Positions 16,395 through 25,256 of a stretch of DNA of 32,198 bases are shown piece by piece; position 1 is the stretch's first letter; each line of letters starts with the position of its first letter. Under the pieces are notes generated by a model, which saw only the letters and a list, made by a program, of their open reading frames with translations, was not told where the DNA came from and searched no databases. Both the position numbers and the translations under genes were made by a program. Source of the DNA: an uncultured Planctomycetaceae bacterium (GTDB taxonomy: Bacteria; Planctomycetota; Planctomycetia; Planctomycetales; Planctomycetaceae); NCBI GenBank assembly GCA_903921605.1, contig CAIXQV010000382.1, positions 1 through 32,198 of the forward strand. Direction: 5' to 3'.

Positions 16395-17843
16395 ATGAGG
16401 TCATTAGCGATTCATGCCGGGCTGTTCGCACTGCTGATTTCCTGTCAGCCGAAGGTCAATGCAGAGCCGAAGCCGCCCAACGTTGTGGTGATCTACATCG
16501 ACGATATGGGGCACGCAGACATTGGTCCATTCGGAGGAAACCCGGCGTTAACTCCGCACCTGAATCAAATGGCTGCAGAGGGCCGGAAGTTTACAAGCTT
16601 CTACGTTTCGCAGGCCGTATGCTCTGCGTCTCGTGCCAGTTTGTTGACAGGTTGCTACAACGTGCGGCTCGGAATCCTTGGCGCGCTGGGGCCAAACTCC
16701 AATCAGGGCATTCATCCGGACGAGATGACTCTGGGAGAAATTTGCCAACAGAAAGGATACGCCACCGCCTGTTTCGGCAAGTGGCATCTGGGACATCATC
16801 ACCAGTTTCTCCCTCAGCAGAATGGCTTTGACGAATACTTTGGACTGCCTTACAGCAATGACATGTGGCCCTTTCATCCAGAAGTTCGCCACCTGCCGAT
16901 GGAACAGCGTCTCAAGCATTGGCCGCACCTGCCATTAATTGATGGCAATGATGTTGTCACGAGCGAAGTCACTGATACCGAGCAGACACAGCTCACGACG
17001 TGGTACACAGAGCGAGCCGTTTCGTTTATTGATCGAAACGCTGAAAAGCCGTTCTTCCTCTACGTCCCCCATTCTATGGTCCACGTCCCGCTTTACGTTT
17101 CCGAACGTTTCAAAGGAAAGAGCGGAGCAGGGCTGTTTGGCGATGTCGTTATGGAAGTCGATTGGTCTGTCGGCCAGATCCTGCAGGCCTTGAAGCGGAA
17201 CCGTCTTGATGAGAATACCCTCGTCATCTTCACTTCCGATAATGGTCCATGGCTTAGTTACGGCGATCACGCAGGCTCAGCAGGGAACCTGCGCGAAGGC
17301 AAAGGCACGATGTTCGACGGCGGATGTCGCGTGCCGTGTCTGATGCGATGGCCCGGCAGAATTCCATCGAATACAGTCTGTAATGTTCCAGCGATGACGA
17401 TTGATGTGCTTCCAACAATTGCAAAACTCATCGATGCCAGTCTGCCCCAACATCCAATTGATGGACGCGATATCTGGCCATTGATGGCAAATGAAGTGGA
17501 CGCGAAATCACCTCAGGAAGCGTACTACTTTTACTGGGGAAATGAACTTCACGCCGTCCGCAGCGGCCCATGGAAACTTCACTTCGCTCATGCTTACCGA
17601 AGTCTGAATGGAGAACCCGGCGGCAAAGAAGGAGTTCCTGCAAAGTACCAAAACCTGACGATTGAACAGTCGCTGTTCAATCTCGAGGATGATCCGGGGG
17701 AAACGCAGAATGTTGCAGACCAACACTCAGAAGTCGTCAAGCAGTTGATTACCCTGGCAAACCAGGCACGATCCGAGCTTGGAGATGGTAAACAGCGTGG
17801 CTCCGGTGTGAGAAAAGCAGGGACTGTCGCCATAGGAAAATAG
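16395..17843 (+). CDS. Sulfatase (arylsulfatase A-like, FGly type)
   Basis: The 482-residue exported sulfatase hydrolyses a sulfate ester, in planctomycetes usually on algal polysaccharides. VCSASRASLLTG (Cys 76 to Arg 80) fits the C-x-[P/A]-S-R consensus for Cys-type formylglycine conversion, with Ala in place of Pro. The metal-binding IYIDDMGHADIG (Asp 36, 37), CFGKWHLGH and TSDNGPW are all intact. The N-terminus MRSLAIHAGLFALLISCQPK is a signal peptide that also contains a lipobox-like LISC (Cys 17), so membrane anchoring is possible; type I cleavage after VNA is the alternative. Length and motif order are normal for the family. The FGE-fold protein in this window lacks one active-site Cys and is unlikely to activate it. 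Confidence 0.95.
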   Translation: MRSLAIHAGLFALLISCQPKVNAEPKPPNVVVIYIDDMGHADIGPFGGNPALTPHLNQMAAEGRKFTSFYVSQAVCSASRASLLTGCYNVRLGILGALGPNSNQGIHPDEMTLGEICQQKGYATACFGKWHLGHHHQFLPQQNGFDEYFGLPYSNDMWPFHPEVRHLPMEQRLKHWPHLPLIDGNDVVTSEVTDTEQTQLTTWYTERAVSFIDRNAEKPFFLYVPHSMVHVPLYVSERFKGKSGAGLFGDVVMEVDWSVGQILQALKRNRLDENTLVIFTSDNGPWLSYGDHAGSAGNLREGKGTMFDGGCRVPCLMRWPGRIPSNTVCNVPAMTIDVLPTIAKLIDASLPQHPIDGRDIWPLMANEVDAKSPQEAYYFYWGNELHAVRSGPWKLHFAHAYRSLNGEPGGKEGVPAKYQNLTIEQSLFNLEDDPGETQNVADQHSEVVKQLITLANQARSELGDGKQRGSGVRKAGTVAIGK

Positions 17844-17943
17844 TCACAGCTCAGTGCTAAGGTCTAAAAGTTCAGCTGCGATCAGATTCGATTCAGACGT
17901 TCGCCCTCCCCTTACATACCGCGAACATTGGCCCTGATCCAAA

Positions 17944-17966
17944 AACTCCTGACTCAGTCAGGAGTT
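17944..17966. other. Perfect 10-bp hairpin downstream of the sulfatase gene
   Basis: Arms 17944-17953 (aactcctgac) and 17957-17966 (gtcaggagtt) are perfectly complementary with a 3-base loop. An A run precedes it (five T on the minus strand), so as an intrinsic terminator it would work on the minus strand, where no gene is read in. On the plus strand it may still stabilise or weakly end the sulfatase transcript. Nothing else is recognisable in 17844-18160. Confidence 0.5.
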
Positions 17967-18160
17967 AAAGAGCCTCACGCTACGCCACAAAACTTGCTCA
18001 AAACAGCAGACATTCACCCATAATCCCCACAAATCCCGAACAGCGCAATCGACGCAATTCAGTTAGACTACCCAAGCAATACTTGCTACCTTGTGGACCA
18101 TACGGACAGCAAGGTTTCTTCACGGCAAGATGCCATTCCACTTACCGGGGATTGATGTCT

Positions 18161-18514
18161 ATGAAAACAATCGTGCGAATTGTGCTCCTGTCTGTCGTGG
18201 CATTTGTTACGAGCATGTCAGATTTGCAGGCTGCTGGTCCAGGCGGTTGTCCTCCATGGCGGCCGTGCGGTCCGGGAAATTCATTTGGTGGAAATCGATT
18301 CTTACCTCAGGGCGGTTTCGGTGCTGACTTTCGTCCGTCCTGCGCGACTCACGACGCCTGCCTTGCCTCTGGTCGATCACGCCGCGAATGTGACCGTGCA
18401 TTCTACAACAGCATGAACTGTGCCTGCGAAAGTTCCCGGCATCCATTTCTCTGTCGAGTCCGGGCATTTCGTTACTATGCCGGCGTTCGAATGTTTGGCG
18501 GGCTCTACTATTAG
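18161..18514 (+). CDS. Small secreted phospholipase-A2-like protein
   Basis: The 117-residue protein starts with a signal peptide (MKTIVRIVLLSVVAFVTSMS then DLQAAG). The mature part has a Gly/Pro-rich N-terminal section and then the core FRPSCATHDACLASGRSR, a C-x2-H-D-x-C motif (Cys 61, His 64, Asp 65, Cys 67) like the catalytic His-Asp dyad of secretory phospholipases A2. It continues with ECDRAFYNSMNCAC (Cys 77, 87, 89) and Cys 98 followed by RYYAGVRMFGG. This spacing matches bacterial PLA2-fold proteins as I remember them. A clear YGCYCG-type calcium loop is not seen; GGFGADF may take that place. An ATG at 18155 is also possible; GGGG lies ten bases before 18161. Function as a lipase is inferred. 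Confidence 0.75.
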   Translation: MKTIVRIVLLSVVAFVTSMSDLQAAGPGGCPPWRPCGPGNSFGGNRFLPQGGFGADFRPSCATHDACLASGRSRRECDRAFYNSMNCACESSRHPFLCRVRAFRYYAGVRMFGGLYY

Positions 18515-18566
18515 GGCACGCCAGAATCGCTGTCGCTGGGCAAATGCCTGAACACCGTGGCCATTC

Positions 18567-18618
18567 AAAAAAGACATCAGAGGACCAGACCGCGTTGGTC
18601 ATCTCTGATGTCTTTTTT
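18567..18618. terminator. Strong bidirectional terminator
   Basis: Arms 18567-18582 and 18603-18618 form a perfect 16-bp stem (core gacatcagag/ctctgatgtc) flanked by an A run on the left and a T run on the right. Inside it a second stem pairs 18583-18587 (gacca) with 18596-18600 (tggtc). It terminates the plus-strand PLA2-like gene and the convergent minus-strand gene ending at 18712. Confidence 0.95.
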
Positions 18619-18711
18619 TACGCGGATCGCTCCAGATTGAGCTCCATCCCGAAGGACATCGAAGTAATCATGTCCGGAACGAAGCCACGAGAAACGGATG
18701 TCCAGAAGACT

Positions 18712-21700
18712 CTATAACGCATCGGCTCCAAGAGTCCCCTGCAGTTCCGCGAGGTATTCCGGAGCCAGGACTTTGGTCAGTTGAAGTCGAGCCGACTCCA
18801 GTCGGTCATTGATATTCATTGCAATTTTTTCTTCTGCATACTCATTGCTGTTCTGGAATGTTTCCAGTGCCTGAACATGACGCTGCCACAATTCCTGCTC
18901 GCGCTGCTGGCGGCGACGGAGTCGATCTGCATACCACTCTGAAGCGAGCATGGCTTCCTGCGTAAACATGTGGCGAATCTCAGGATCACTGATGGTTCGC
19001 CCTTCAAAAGTCCCGTTCACCATAATGTGCAGCAGTGCCTTCAGTGGCGGGCAGGCAAGATCAACTGAGCCGTCTTCAAAGTAAGTTCGGGCAATGCGTT
19101 CCTGAGCTTCTGCAATAAACAATATCCCATCTGCGAATGCGGCTTCATCCTGAGATTCAGGCTTAAGGATTGCTGCGTCAAATACTTTATTGGGATTATC
19201 GAACACGCGTCCCGCAAATCGTCGAATAAACCGGGACGTGATCCTCCACCCAAGTCGACTGGCCGGTATCAACTTGCCTTCAAAGGTAAAGTCTTCCAGT
19301 TTCTCCAGCAGTTGTTCAGAAATCAGAAACTTCGGATCTCGCTCCTGAGGACTCAAGCGACACCAGATCTCCGGAATCAACAAGCTCACGTCATGATCAA
19401 CGCGAACGGCGCTCCCGATGTGACCAGCCGGAGTAGAAAAGCCAGCCAACCCGGTTAGCAAATAGCTGACCAGAGCATTATTGAGATCTGTAATCGGCCG
19501 CAGACAATTGAACGGCCCTTTCGTCAGTGCGCCTTCACTGCCGGCACCGGTTGTCGATGGACTCTTCCCGGATAAGGCACTGATGAAGTCCATGAAAAGT
19601 TCTGGCAGCTCCTGATAATGAATCGGATTATAGACCGCCAAAGATCGAATACCACGAGCGAATTCCGGCGGGTTATTTCGACGTCCGATGAGCACGGCCT
19701 GAACAGGCGAGTGCACCGGCTTGTCCAATGGAACAGCGCGCGACAAACGAATTCCCATCTCTCCCACATACCGATTCACCGGATCAATCAAGTCAGGACG
19801 TGGCTGCAGGTAGCGAGGATTCTTGCTGGGAACGCCATTCACAAGTCGAGGAGTGTTTGAGCAGACAACAAAGCTGTCGTCCGCTTCCTGCATCTCATGC
19901 AGCAACCGCTGCATAGGCAACGTAAACTGGCTGAGATCCACTGGACGGTCACAGATTTCATTGACCTGCCGAAGGGCCAGCGGTTCAAAGTTCACGATAA
20001 AATTATCGTAGCGGGCCAGATCAGCCTCAGTTTGCTTATCGAGTCCTCGATGAATGGCATCATCAGGACGCTGAAACAATCGGTACTCGCAATTTCGCAC
20101 AAACTTGTAGCTCACTTCTTCCGTCAGAACATTGCCCAGATGCTGCAATACACGGCGAGGAACCACGACGGACGCACTGATGTCGTCTTCAGTCTGAACC
20201 TTTTGAGCGGGTGCAAAGTCCTGCCGCAATTTGTAGGTTCGCCACGTGTTTTCACCCAGCAGCCCCACTCTCAGATAGGTACCCACAAGCTTGCGGTCAC
20301 CAAACTTCAGTTCATGACCCGGATGCCCATTTACAATATCGACCGAAAAGTGTTTTCTCCATTCAGCAGGATCACCCGAATGCATTCGCTTAATGATGAA
20401 CACGATCGCATAAATGTGGTCCGGGATCTGTTCCAGCCATTCGTTATACGAATCGGTATAGTCAGGAGATGGCGTCAACAACTTGATCACGCTCCCCAAT
20501 GAGCGGCCTTTGTCCAGAATCCTGCGGCTGGCAACGCGAGCATAATCCGGCTTCACTGATCCATCAGGCTGCCATCGATCTGTGTAATCCCGATCAAAGA
20601 TCTCCTGAACCATATCCAGGTCTTTCTCGGCTTCCGCAATAAAGATCGGCCCATGCAGCAGATAGTCGGTAATCGACTTGCTGATCTCGCTCTTGCCTCC
20701 ACCGCTCACCGTGCAGGGTTTGTGACAAAACGCACCTTCAAACAAGGTTCCAATCAATCGCCATGACGGAGCAGCCGGATGTTTCTCCAGCCGGACCTTG
20801 TAACCCGATGGCGTCATGTAGATGTAGCCGGGACGCAATGGAATGTGATGTGGCTGGCTGTTGTAGTGCCATGAAACACGCTGATCGCTGACAGTAAACT
20901 TTGCGTTCTCCGAAACGTAAATGACGGTCGGATGCAGCTTGTCAACTGCATATCCTTCCGGCCTGAAATCCATTTCTGAACCATAGTCGCGAACGACATC
21001 GGCAAACGTCCGATTGTTATACTTCCTGCTGTCGGCAGCGAATTCCTCACCCAGATTGAAGCTCGCAAACGCCATTGCTCCGCCGGCATGCTCTTCTTCG
21101 ACCTGCCCCGTCAGATTGGCTGCATAGCTCAGCTGTGTCTTCACTTCCTTCTTGCAATAGCCGTAGTAGTTGTCCGCAATCAGCGTGACAATCACGCCTT
21201 CTTCATCGCGACATGTAATCTTAAACGGAACGCCATCGTTGTATTTTTCGTCCTCTGATTTCCAGCACATGCCATCTTCGCGCTGACGTTGGCTAGCATC
21301 ATCATAATGCGGCAGGCCACAGTCCTTCTTGGTAATATCAACCAGATGCGGAGCAAGAATCACGCAACCGGTGTGACCACTCCAGTGATCCACATCCAAA
21401 GCGGCATCATTCACAGGCAGAAACGGATCGCCGGCATTGCCAAAGATCGATTCGACAAAGTCCAGATTGCTGACGAGTGCACCGGGAGCAAAGAATCGTA
21501 TCTCCATCGTCTGTCGTTTACAGAACCCCGCCACCTCTGGACAAAGCAATGGCCGGATCAGAAGCGATACAAATGCACTGGCGGGTTCCGATTCATGATG
21601 CGTGAATGGCAACTGGAGAAGTTCCTGCGGCGGATTCATCGCGTGCCGAAACAACGCGGCGAATGTTACCTTCGGCACAACTTTTTTGTCTCGAGGAATT

Positions 21701-22182
21701 GGCAAACCGCCTTCGGTGACATGAAATGTACCGACAGTCGTCCGACGATCATTGGCCGGGTTGTGCAGTACACCATTCCGTACTCGGTATGAGGCCCCGT
21801 AGCGATTCGTGTATTGATCACCATCGTGCGGCAACGACAGTTCGCGTGCAATACTATGGCGATCGAGGATCACAGTCAGATCCGGAAGCCGCATCGCGCT
21901 GCAGCCCTTCACACGATCAAAGTACCGGCGCAAAAACGCTTCAATACGAGCGTCTGCAGGACAGTGAATTGAGTCCAGCCGCTTTAATCGATGATGATAC
22001 GTACTTAGCAGACGTGGAGCCCCAAGGCGATCATGATCCTCAAAGCAGCGGGGTATCGGCAAGCCATTCGCCAACAGCTTGAGCACGATATAACGCGTGA
22101 TGCTTTGACGGGATTCAGCAAGCTCCTGGCTTGACTGATGCGACACAAAACCAATCGATTCTTCGAGGTCGCGAAGAGACAT
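18712..22182 (-). CDS. PPi-type phosphoenolpyruvate carboxykinase homologue
   Basis: The 1156-residue cytosolic protein matches the unusual length of pyrophosphate-dependent PEP carboxykinases (about 1100-1170 residues, described in Entamoeba and Propionibacterium), which interconvert oxaloacetate + PPi and PEP + Pi + CO2. Key segments are ADNYYGYCKKEVKTQLSYAA (about 337-355), EEEHAGGAMAFASFNLGEEF (about 362-381), and a P-loop-like SGGGKSEISKS with Lys 497. Residues 860-930 contain SALSGKSPSTTGAGSEGALT then KGPFN. I recognise the family from memory and cannot confirm it here. The start at 22182 has AGGGG eight bases upstream; the frame is open to 22227. There are no signal peptide or membrane segments. 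The gene is monocistronic: a terminator lies downstream and a ~720-base gap upstream. Confidence 0.75.
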   Translation of the reverse strand: MSLRDLEESIGFVSHQSSQELAESRQSITRYIVLKLLANGLPIPRCFEDHDRLGAPRLLSTYHHRLKRLDSIHCPADARIEAFLRRYFDRVKGCSAMRLPDLTVILDRHSIARELSLPHDGDQYTNRYGASYRVRNGVLHNPANDRRTTVGTFHVTEGGLPIPRDKKVVPKVTFAALFRHAMNPPQELLQLPFTHHESEPASAFVSLLIRPLLCPEVAGFCKRQTMEIRFFAPGALVSNLDFVESIFGNAGDPFLPVNDAALDVDHWSGHTGCVILAPHLVDITKKDCGLPHYDDASQRQREDGMCWKSEDEKYNDGVPFKITCRDEEGVIVTLIADNYYGYCKKEVKTQLSYAANLTGQVEEEHAGGAMAFASFNLGEEFAADSRKYNNRTFADVVRDYGSEMDFRPEGYAVDKLHPTVIYVSENAKFTVSDQRVSWHYNSQPHHIPLRPGYIYMTPSGYKVRLEKHPAAPSWRLIGTLFEGAFCHKPCTVSGGGKSEISKSITDYLLHGPIFIAEAEKDLDMVQEIFDRDYTDRWQPDGSVKPDYARVASRRILDKGRSLGSVIKLLTPSPDYTDSYNEWLEQIPDHIYAIVFIIKRMHSGDPAEWRKHFSVDIVNGHPGHELKFGDRKLVGTYLRVGLLGENTWRTYKLRQDFAPAQKVQTEDDISASVVVPRRVLQHLGNVLTEEVSYKFVRNCEYRLFQRPDDAIHRGLDKQTEADLARYDNFIVNFEPLALRQVNEICDRPVDLSQFTLPMQRLLHEMQEADDSFVVCSNTPRLVNGVPSKNPRYLQPRPDLIDPVNRYVGEMGIRLSRAVPLDKPVHSPVQAVLIGRRNNPPEFARGIRSLAVYNPIHYQELPELFMDFISALSGKSPSTTGAGSEGALTKGPFNCLRPITDLNNALVSYLLTGLAGFSTPAGHIGSAVRVDHDVSLLIPEIWCRLSPQERDPKFLISEQLLEKLEDFTFEGKLIPASRLGWRITSRFIRRFAGRVFDNPNKVFDAAILKPESQDEAAFADGILFIAEAQERIARTYFEDGSVDLACPPLKALLHIMVNGTFEGRTISDPEIRHMFTQEAMLASEWYADRLRRRQQREQELWQRHVQALETFQNSNEYAEEKIAMNINDRLESARLQLTKVLAPEYLAELQGTLGADAL

Positions 22183-22906
22183 CGAGATAACCCCTGAAAC
22201 GAAATCCGTTTGACTTGAATGCTGCACTGAACAGCGCCGACGAATTGCACCACATCAGATCGATCGATGCGAGAAACACTGTACAGGACCTGCGACTTTT
22301 TGAATCAAATTCAGGCAATCGCAAACACCAACAACACACATTTGATCGCCCGTCCAGCTGTCCTGCTCGAAATCGGGTCAGCAGATGCATTGCCCCACAT
22401 CACCGAGCGAGACGATACATGGACCGCCTATAACGTGATTCTTCTGGACGCTAATAGGAGTGTAAAGACCAACGCAGAGCCAGGCAGACAGCACCAACAA
22501 ATGGCAGCACGAACGTCGACACCATCCGCAGCCAAAGCGGAGCAGCCTCGACCTGATGCTGCAGTTTTGTGGAGTTTCACGCACGGAATGGGGGGCTGGC
22601 TCCAGGCCAATTGTTACGAAACATTGTGCTTCATGAAAATCCGATTCTGGCGTTCGCCATCCCCGCCACAGCAGTAATGACAGACAACTGCGATTTCAAG
22701 CGATGACAATGCACTTGCTGTCAGCCGTCCCCAGGCCGTTCAGCAGTGTCATTGAACGGCCAGAGCGAGGATCATCAAGTATCACGCAACTCAGCCTGAC
22801 AGAGACGTCAAGGTCACATGTCCCGCTGGATCCTTATCAGACAGCAACAACACGATAATGAGGTCCTGCATCCAACTGCCCTAAGGGGCTGCAACAGGCA
22901 AAAATC
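22183..22906. other. Long non-coding gap upstream of the PEPCK-like gene
   Basis: No convincing gene was found; the open frames on both strands have unlikely composition. It must hold the promoter and leader of the minus-strand gene at 22182. One perfect 9-bp hairpin is visible at 22734-22742 (ggccgttca) and 22753-22761 (tgaacggcc) with a 10-base loop and no T tract. No riboswitch or sigma-54 motif was recognised. Confidence 0.5.
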
Positions 22907-24892
22907 TCACTCGCTCGCGTCTTCAGGTGCAGGATCGACAGCAGGATCCTTCTTAAGAACGTCTGGCATAATGGGGCGAGCGCCGGGGTTCTGATGGTAT
23001 GACGCAAACTCTGGAGACAACTCCTGCAACGGATAAATCATCCATGTCGGTGCACCAAAAATCGGCACTGGCATTGCACTAACCTCAATGCGGCTTTCAG
23101 TGAAGCATGCAACGCGGCCCGATGCCGTGCTCAAGTAAACCCGGTCTGTGAGCGAGTTATTGATATGGATCGTATAGTCACGAGTTGGAGTAACAATTGG
23201 ACTTCCTCCATGTTCTCGACTCACTGAAACAACTCGATCATTCAGGTCAACGAAGTAGGCCGTGTTTTCGGAAATGGCTACCAGAGACTTAACACCCGCC
23301 ACTCGCCACGGTACCGCAACATCAACGAATCCACCAACGACTTCTCTTGGTGGAAACGGCCGTACCTCTTCGGCAACACTCGCAGCAGCCGCTCGAATAG
23401 GTGATACAAGCGATTTGAAATCACAGCCTGAGAAAACACTGTGTGTCAACTTCCACGATGGAACTTCCGGATGCACTACATCCGGGTAGAAGCGAAATGT
23501 TTCGGCTGGATGGAAATCCGTGAATTCAATGGTCATCACCTTACCATCTTCACTTACCTTCGCCTCACTCATTCCGGTTGTCGCCCGATCTTCATCTGAG
23601 ACACTAATGATGGGCTTTCCGTTTTCGTCAGCGACAAATGTCACAGCCTGTTTCGATTTGGTGAGGTCCAGAACAATTGAATTCACCATTTGCCCAGTCG
23701 ACTTGTTTGTGATGCGAACAGGCTCATGAGCCAGCAAACCATTGCAATCCGCTACCACAGAGGCCCCAAACACAGGGAGTCCCCCTTCATCTCCCTCAGT
23801 CTGACTTGCCACTCCAATCACACCATTGGAAATCTTTGATGGCTGACCAGTGCGGAGATTGAACTTTAGAAGCTCACGGTTGCTGGAAACGACATAAACA
23901 TCATCTCCCACGACCGAAATCGGATGCGTCACCGGATGCGACATCGGGATTGTCCAGACCATATTTCCGTCGGTTTTGAGAGCAATACAGAACAGCCGAT
24001 TGTTCTCGCACGCGGCCAATAGGTATTCGTTATCGTCGCGTGTCACTACGGTCAGTGGGGCAGTGGTAGCACTGTTCATGAGGAACTCAAAACGAGTATT
24101 CCCTTTTACATTCCCTGTCATATCCATTACATAGATGTTGCCGACATCCGTGGCAAAAGCGAGCCGCTCTTGTCCGGCAACAGGCGCAAATCGAATGTTC
24201 TGAGCGGTCGTAAAACGCCAGTCAAGTGCTCGAATAACACCCGGCTTCAAAGTTCCATGAGTGCCAAGGTACTGTAACTGCTCAACGTCGTAGGCCACTA
24301 ATGCCTGATCCGAGGTTGGAACAAAGATGTGTCGAATGACATCAATACGATTCCCGACAGCAATCTCACGACGCGTAATCAGTGGGGCTCCACTGGCGGC
24401 ATTATCAAGCCGGAACGCAAAGAGCTTTTGGCCACTAAACTTGTCAAATGCATGAACAACGGGCCCTACTACAACAGCCACCATCTGACTGTCGGTCGTG
24501 GCTTTCATTGCCACTTCGTCGTTTCGCCCAACCTGAGCAGACCAAAAGCGCCGTCCACTTTCTGAATTCAGTGCCGTAACAACCCCGGCCGAGGACTGCA
24601 CAAAAACGACCTCTTCATCCAAAGCGATATGGGCAACCTTATCACGCCCCTTGTTGATTACTGCCTGAGCTTCCCAATGCAGCTTCAGACTGGGCAAATT
24701 GTAGATCGTAATTGGTTCCGATTCATCAACAACCACAGACGGAAGAACACTGTCCTCCACCGGGGCCACTGCCGCAGCGTCGTCCTGTGCCGATATAGAC
24801 TCAACCCCTCCCCATCCCAAAATTATGAGCGAGGCTGTTGTTCGAAGCAGGACTGAGTTTCGAAGCAATATTGTTCGGAGCGAAGAGTTCAT
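22907..24892 (-). CDS. Exported PQQ-like beta-propeller repeat protein
   Basis: The 661-residue protein has an N-terminal signal peptide (hydrophobic stretch TTASLIILGWGGVESISAQD) and repeats of the pyrroloquinoline-quinone-like beta-propeller type, each with a pattern like VFVQSSAGVVTALNSESGRR then FWSAQVG, VVHAFDKFSGQKLFAF, LFCIALKTDGNMVWTIPM, VYVVSSNRELLKFNLRTGQP and AYFVDLNDRVVSVSREHGG. Such propellers act as periplasmic scaffolds (as BamB does) or as quinoprotein dehydrogenase folds; no dehydrogenase Cys-Cys or calcium motif is obvious. The C-terminus is Pro/Asp/Glu rich. The neighbours do not suggest a pathway. The stop is 725 bases from the next gene's start and the upstream gap is 364 bases. 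Confidence 0.85.
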   Translation of the reverse strand: MNSSLRTILLRNSVLLRTTASLIILGWGGVESISAQDDAAAVAPVEDSVLPSVVVDESEPITIYNLPSLKLHWEAQAVINKGRDKVAHIALDEEVVFVQSSAGVVTALNSESGRRFWSAQVGRNDEVAMKATTDSQMVAVVVGPVVHAFDKFSGQKLFAFRLDNAASGAPLITRREIAVGNRIDVIRHIFVPTSDQALVAYDVEQLQYLGTHGTLKPGVIRALDWRFTTAQNIRFAPVAGQERLAFATDVGNIYVMDMTGNVKGNTRFEFLMNSATTAPLTVVTRDDNEYLLAACENNRLFCIALKTDGNMVWTIPMSHPVTHPISVVGDDVYVVSSNRELLKFNLRTGQPSKISNGVIGVASQTEGDEGGLPVFGASVVADCNGLLAHEPVRITNKSTGQMVNSIVLDLTKSKQAVTFVADENGKPIISVSDEDRATTGMSEAKVSEDGKVMTIEFTDFHPAETFRFYPDVVHPEVPSWKLTHSVFSGCDFKSLVSPIRAAAASVAEEVRPFPPREVVGGFVDVAVPWRVAGVKSLVAISENTAYFVDLNDRVVSVSREHGGSPIVTPTRDYTIHINNSLTDRVYLSTASGRVACFTESRIEVSAMPVPIFGAPTWMIYPLQELSPEFASYHQNPGARPIMPDVLKKDPAVDPAPEDASE

Positions 24893-25256
24893 TGTCCGTG
24901 ATTCCGCAATTTGCGATACGTAGACGAATCAAAAAGGAACAGCCACACCCAAGCAAAAATTGGCGAGGCAACCTGATCAGTCAAAAACAACACAACCAGA
25001 CAGGCATCCTGACCGGGTCTGTCGTCACTAACCAGAAGTCTTCACAAGTCGGAAAAACCACTCTGCTCCCCTCCGCGGGGTAGAAAACCAAGCAGGATCT
25101 CCGATCGCTGACATCGTCCATGGTACCAGCAACAGAAAAGCGAACTCCAGAATTGACCTGTCCGAAAGTGCATCGTTGGCCAAAACTTCCGGTCCACATC
25201 GCAGCTTCGGCACATTCGGGGGGACAAAAAACGACCGCTCAGCCCCAAAACAGAGT
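24893..25256. other. Intergenic stretch, no gene recognised
   Basis: This 364-base gap lies between two minus-strand genes. Open frames here lack a credible start and composition. A short GC-rich inverted repeat (cccc at 25068-25071 with gggg at 25077-25080) is visible but is too short to call. It should contain the promoter of the beta-propeller gene. Confidence 0.4.

Noticed and set aside
22267..22677. A 136-codon plus-strand open frame upstream of the PEPCK-like gene
   Set aside because: Composition is unlike a protein, there is no ribosome binding site, and no recognisable domain; it lies in the leader/promoter region of the minus-strand gene.
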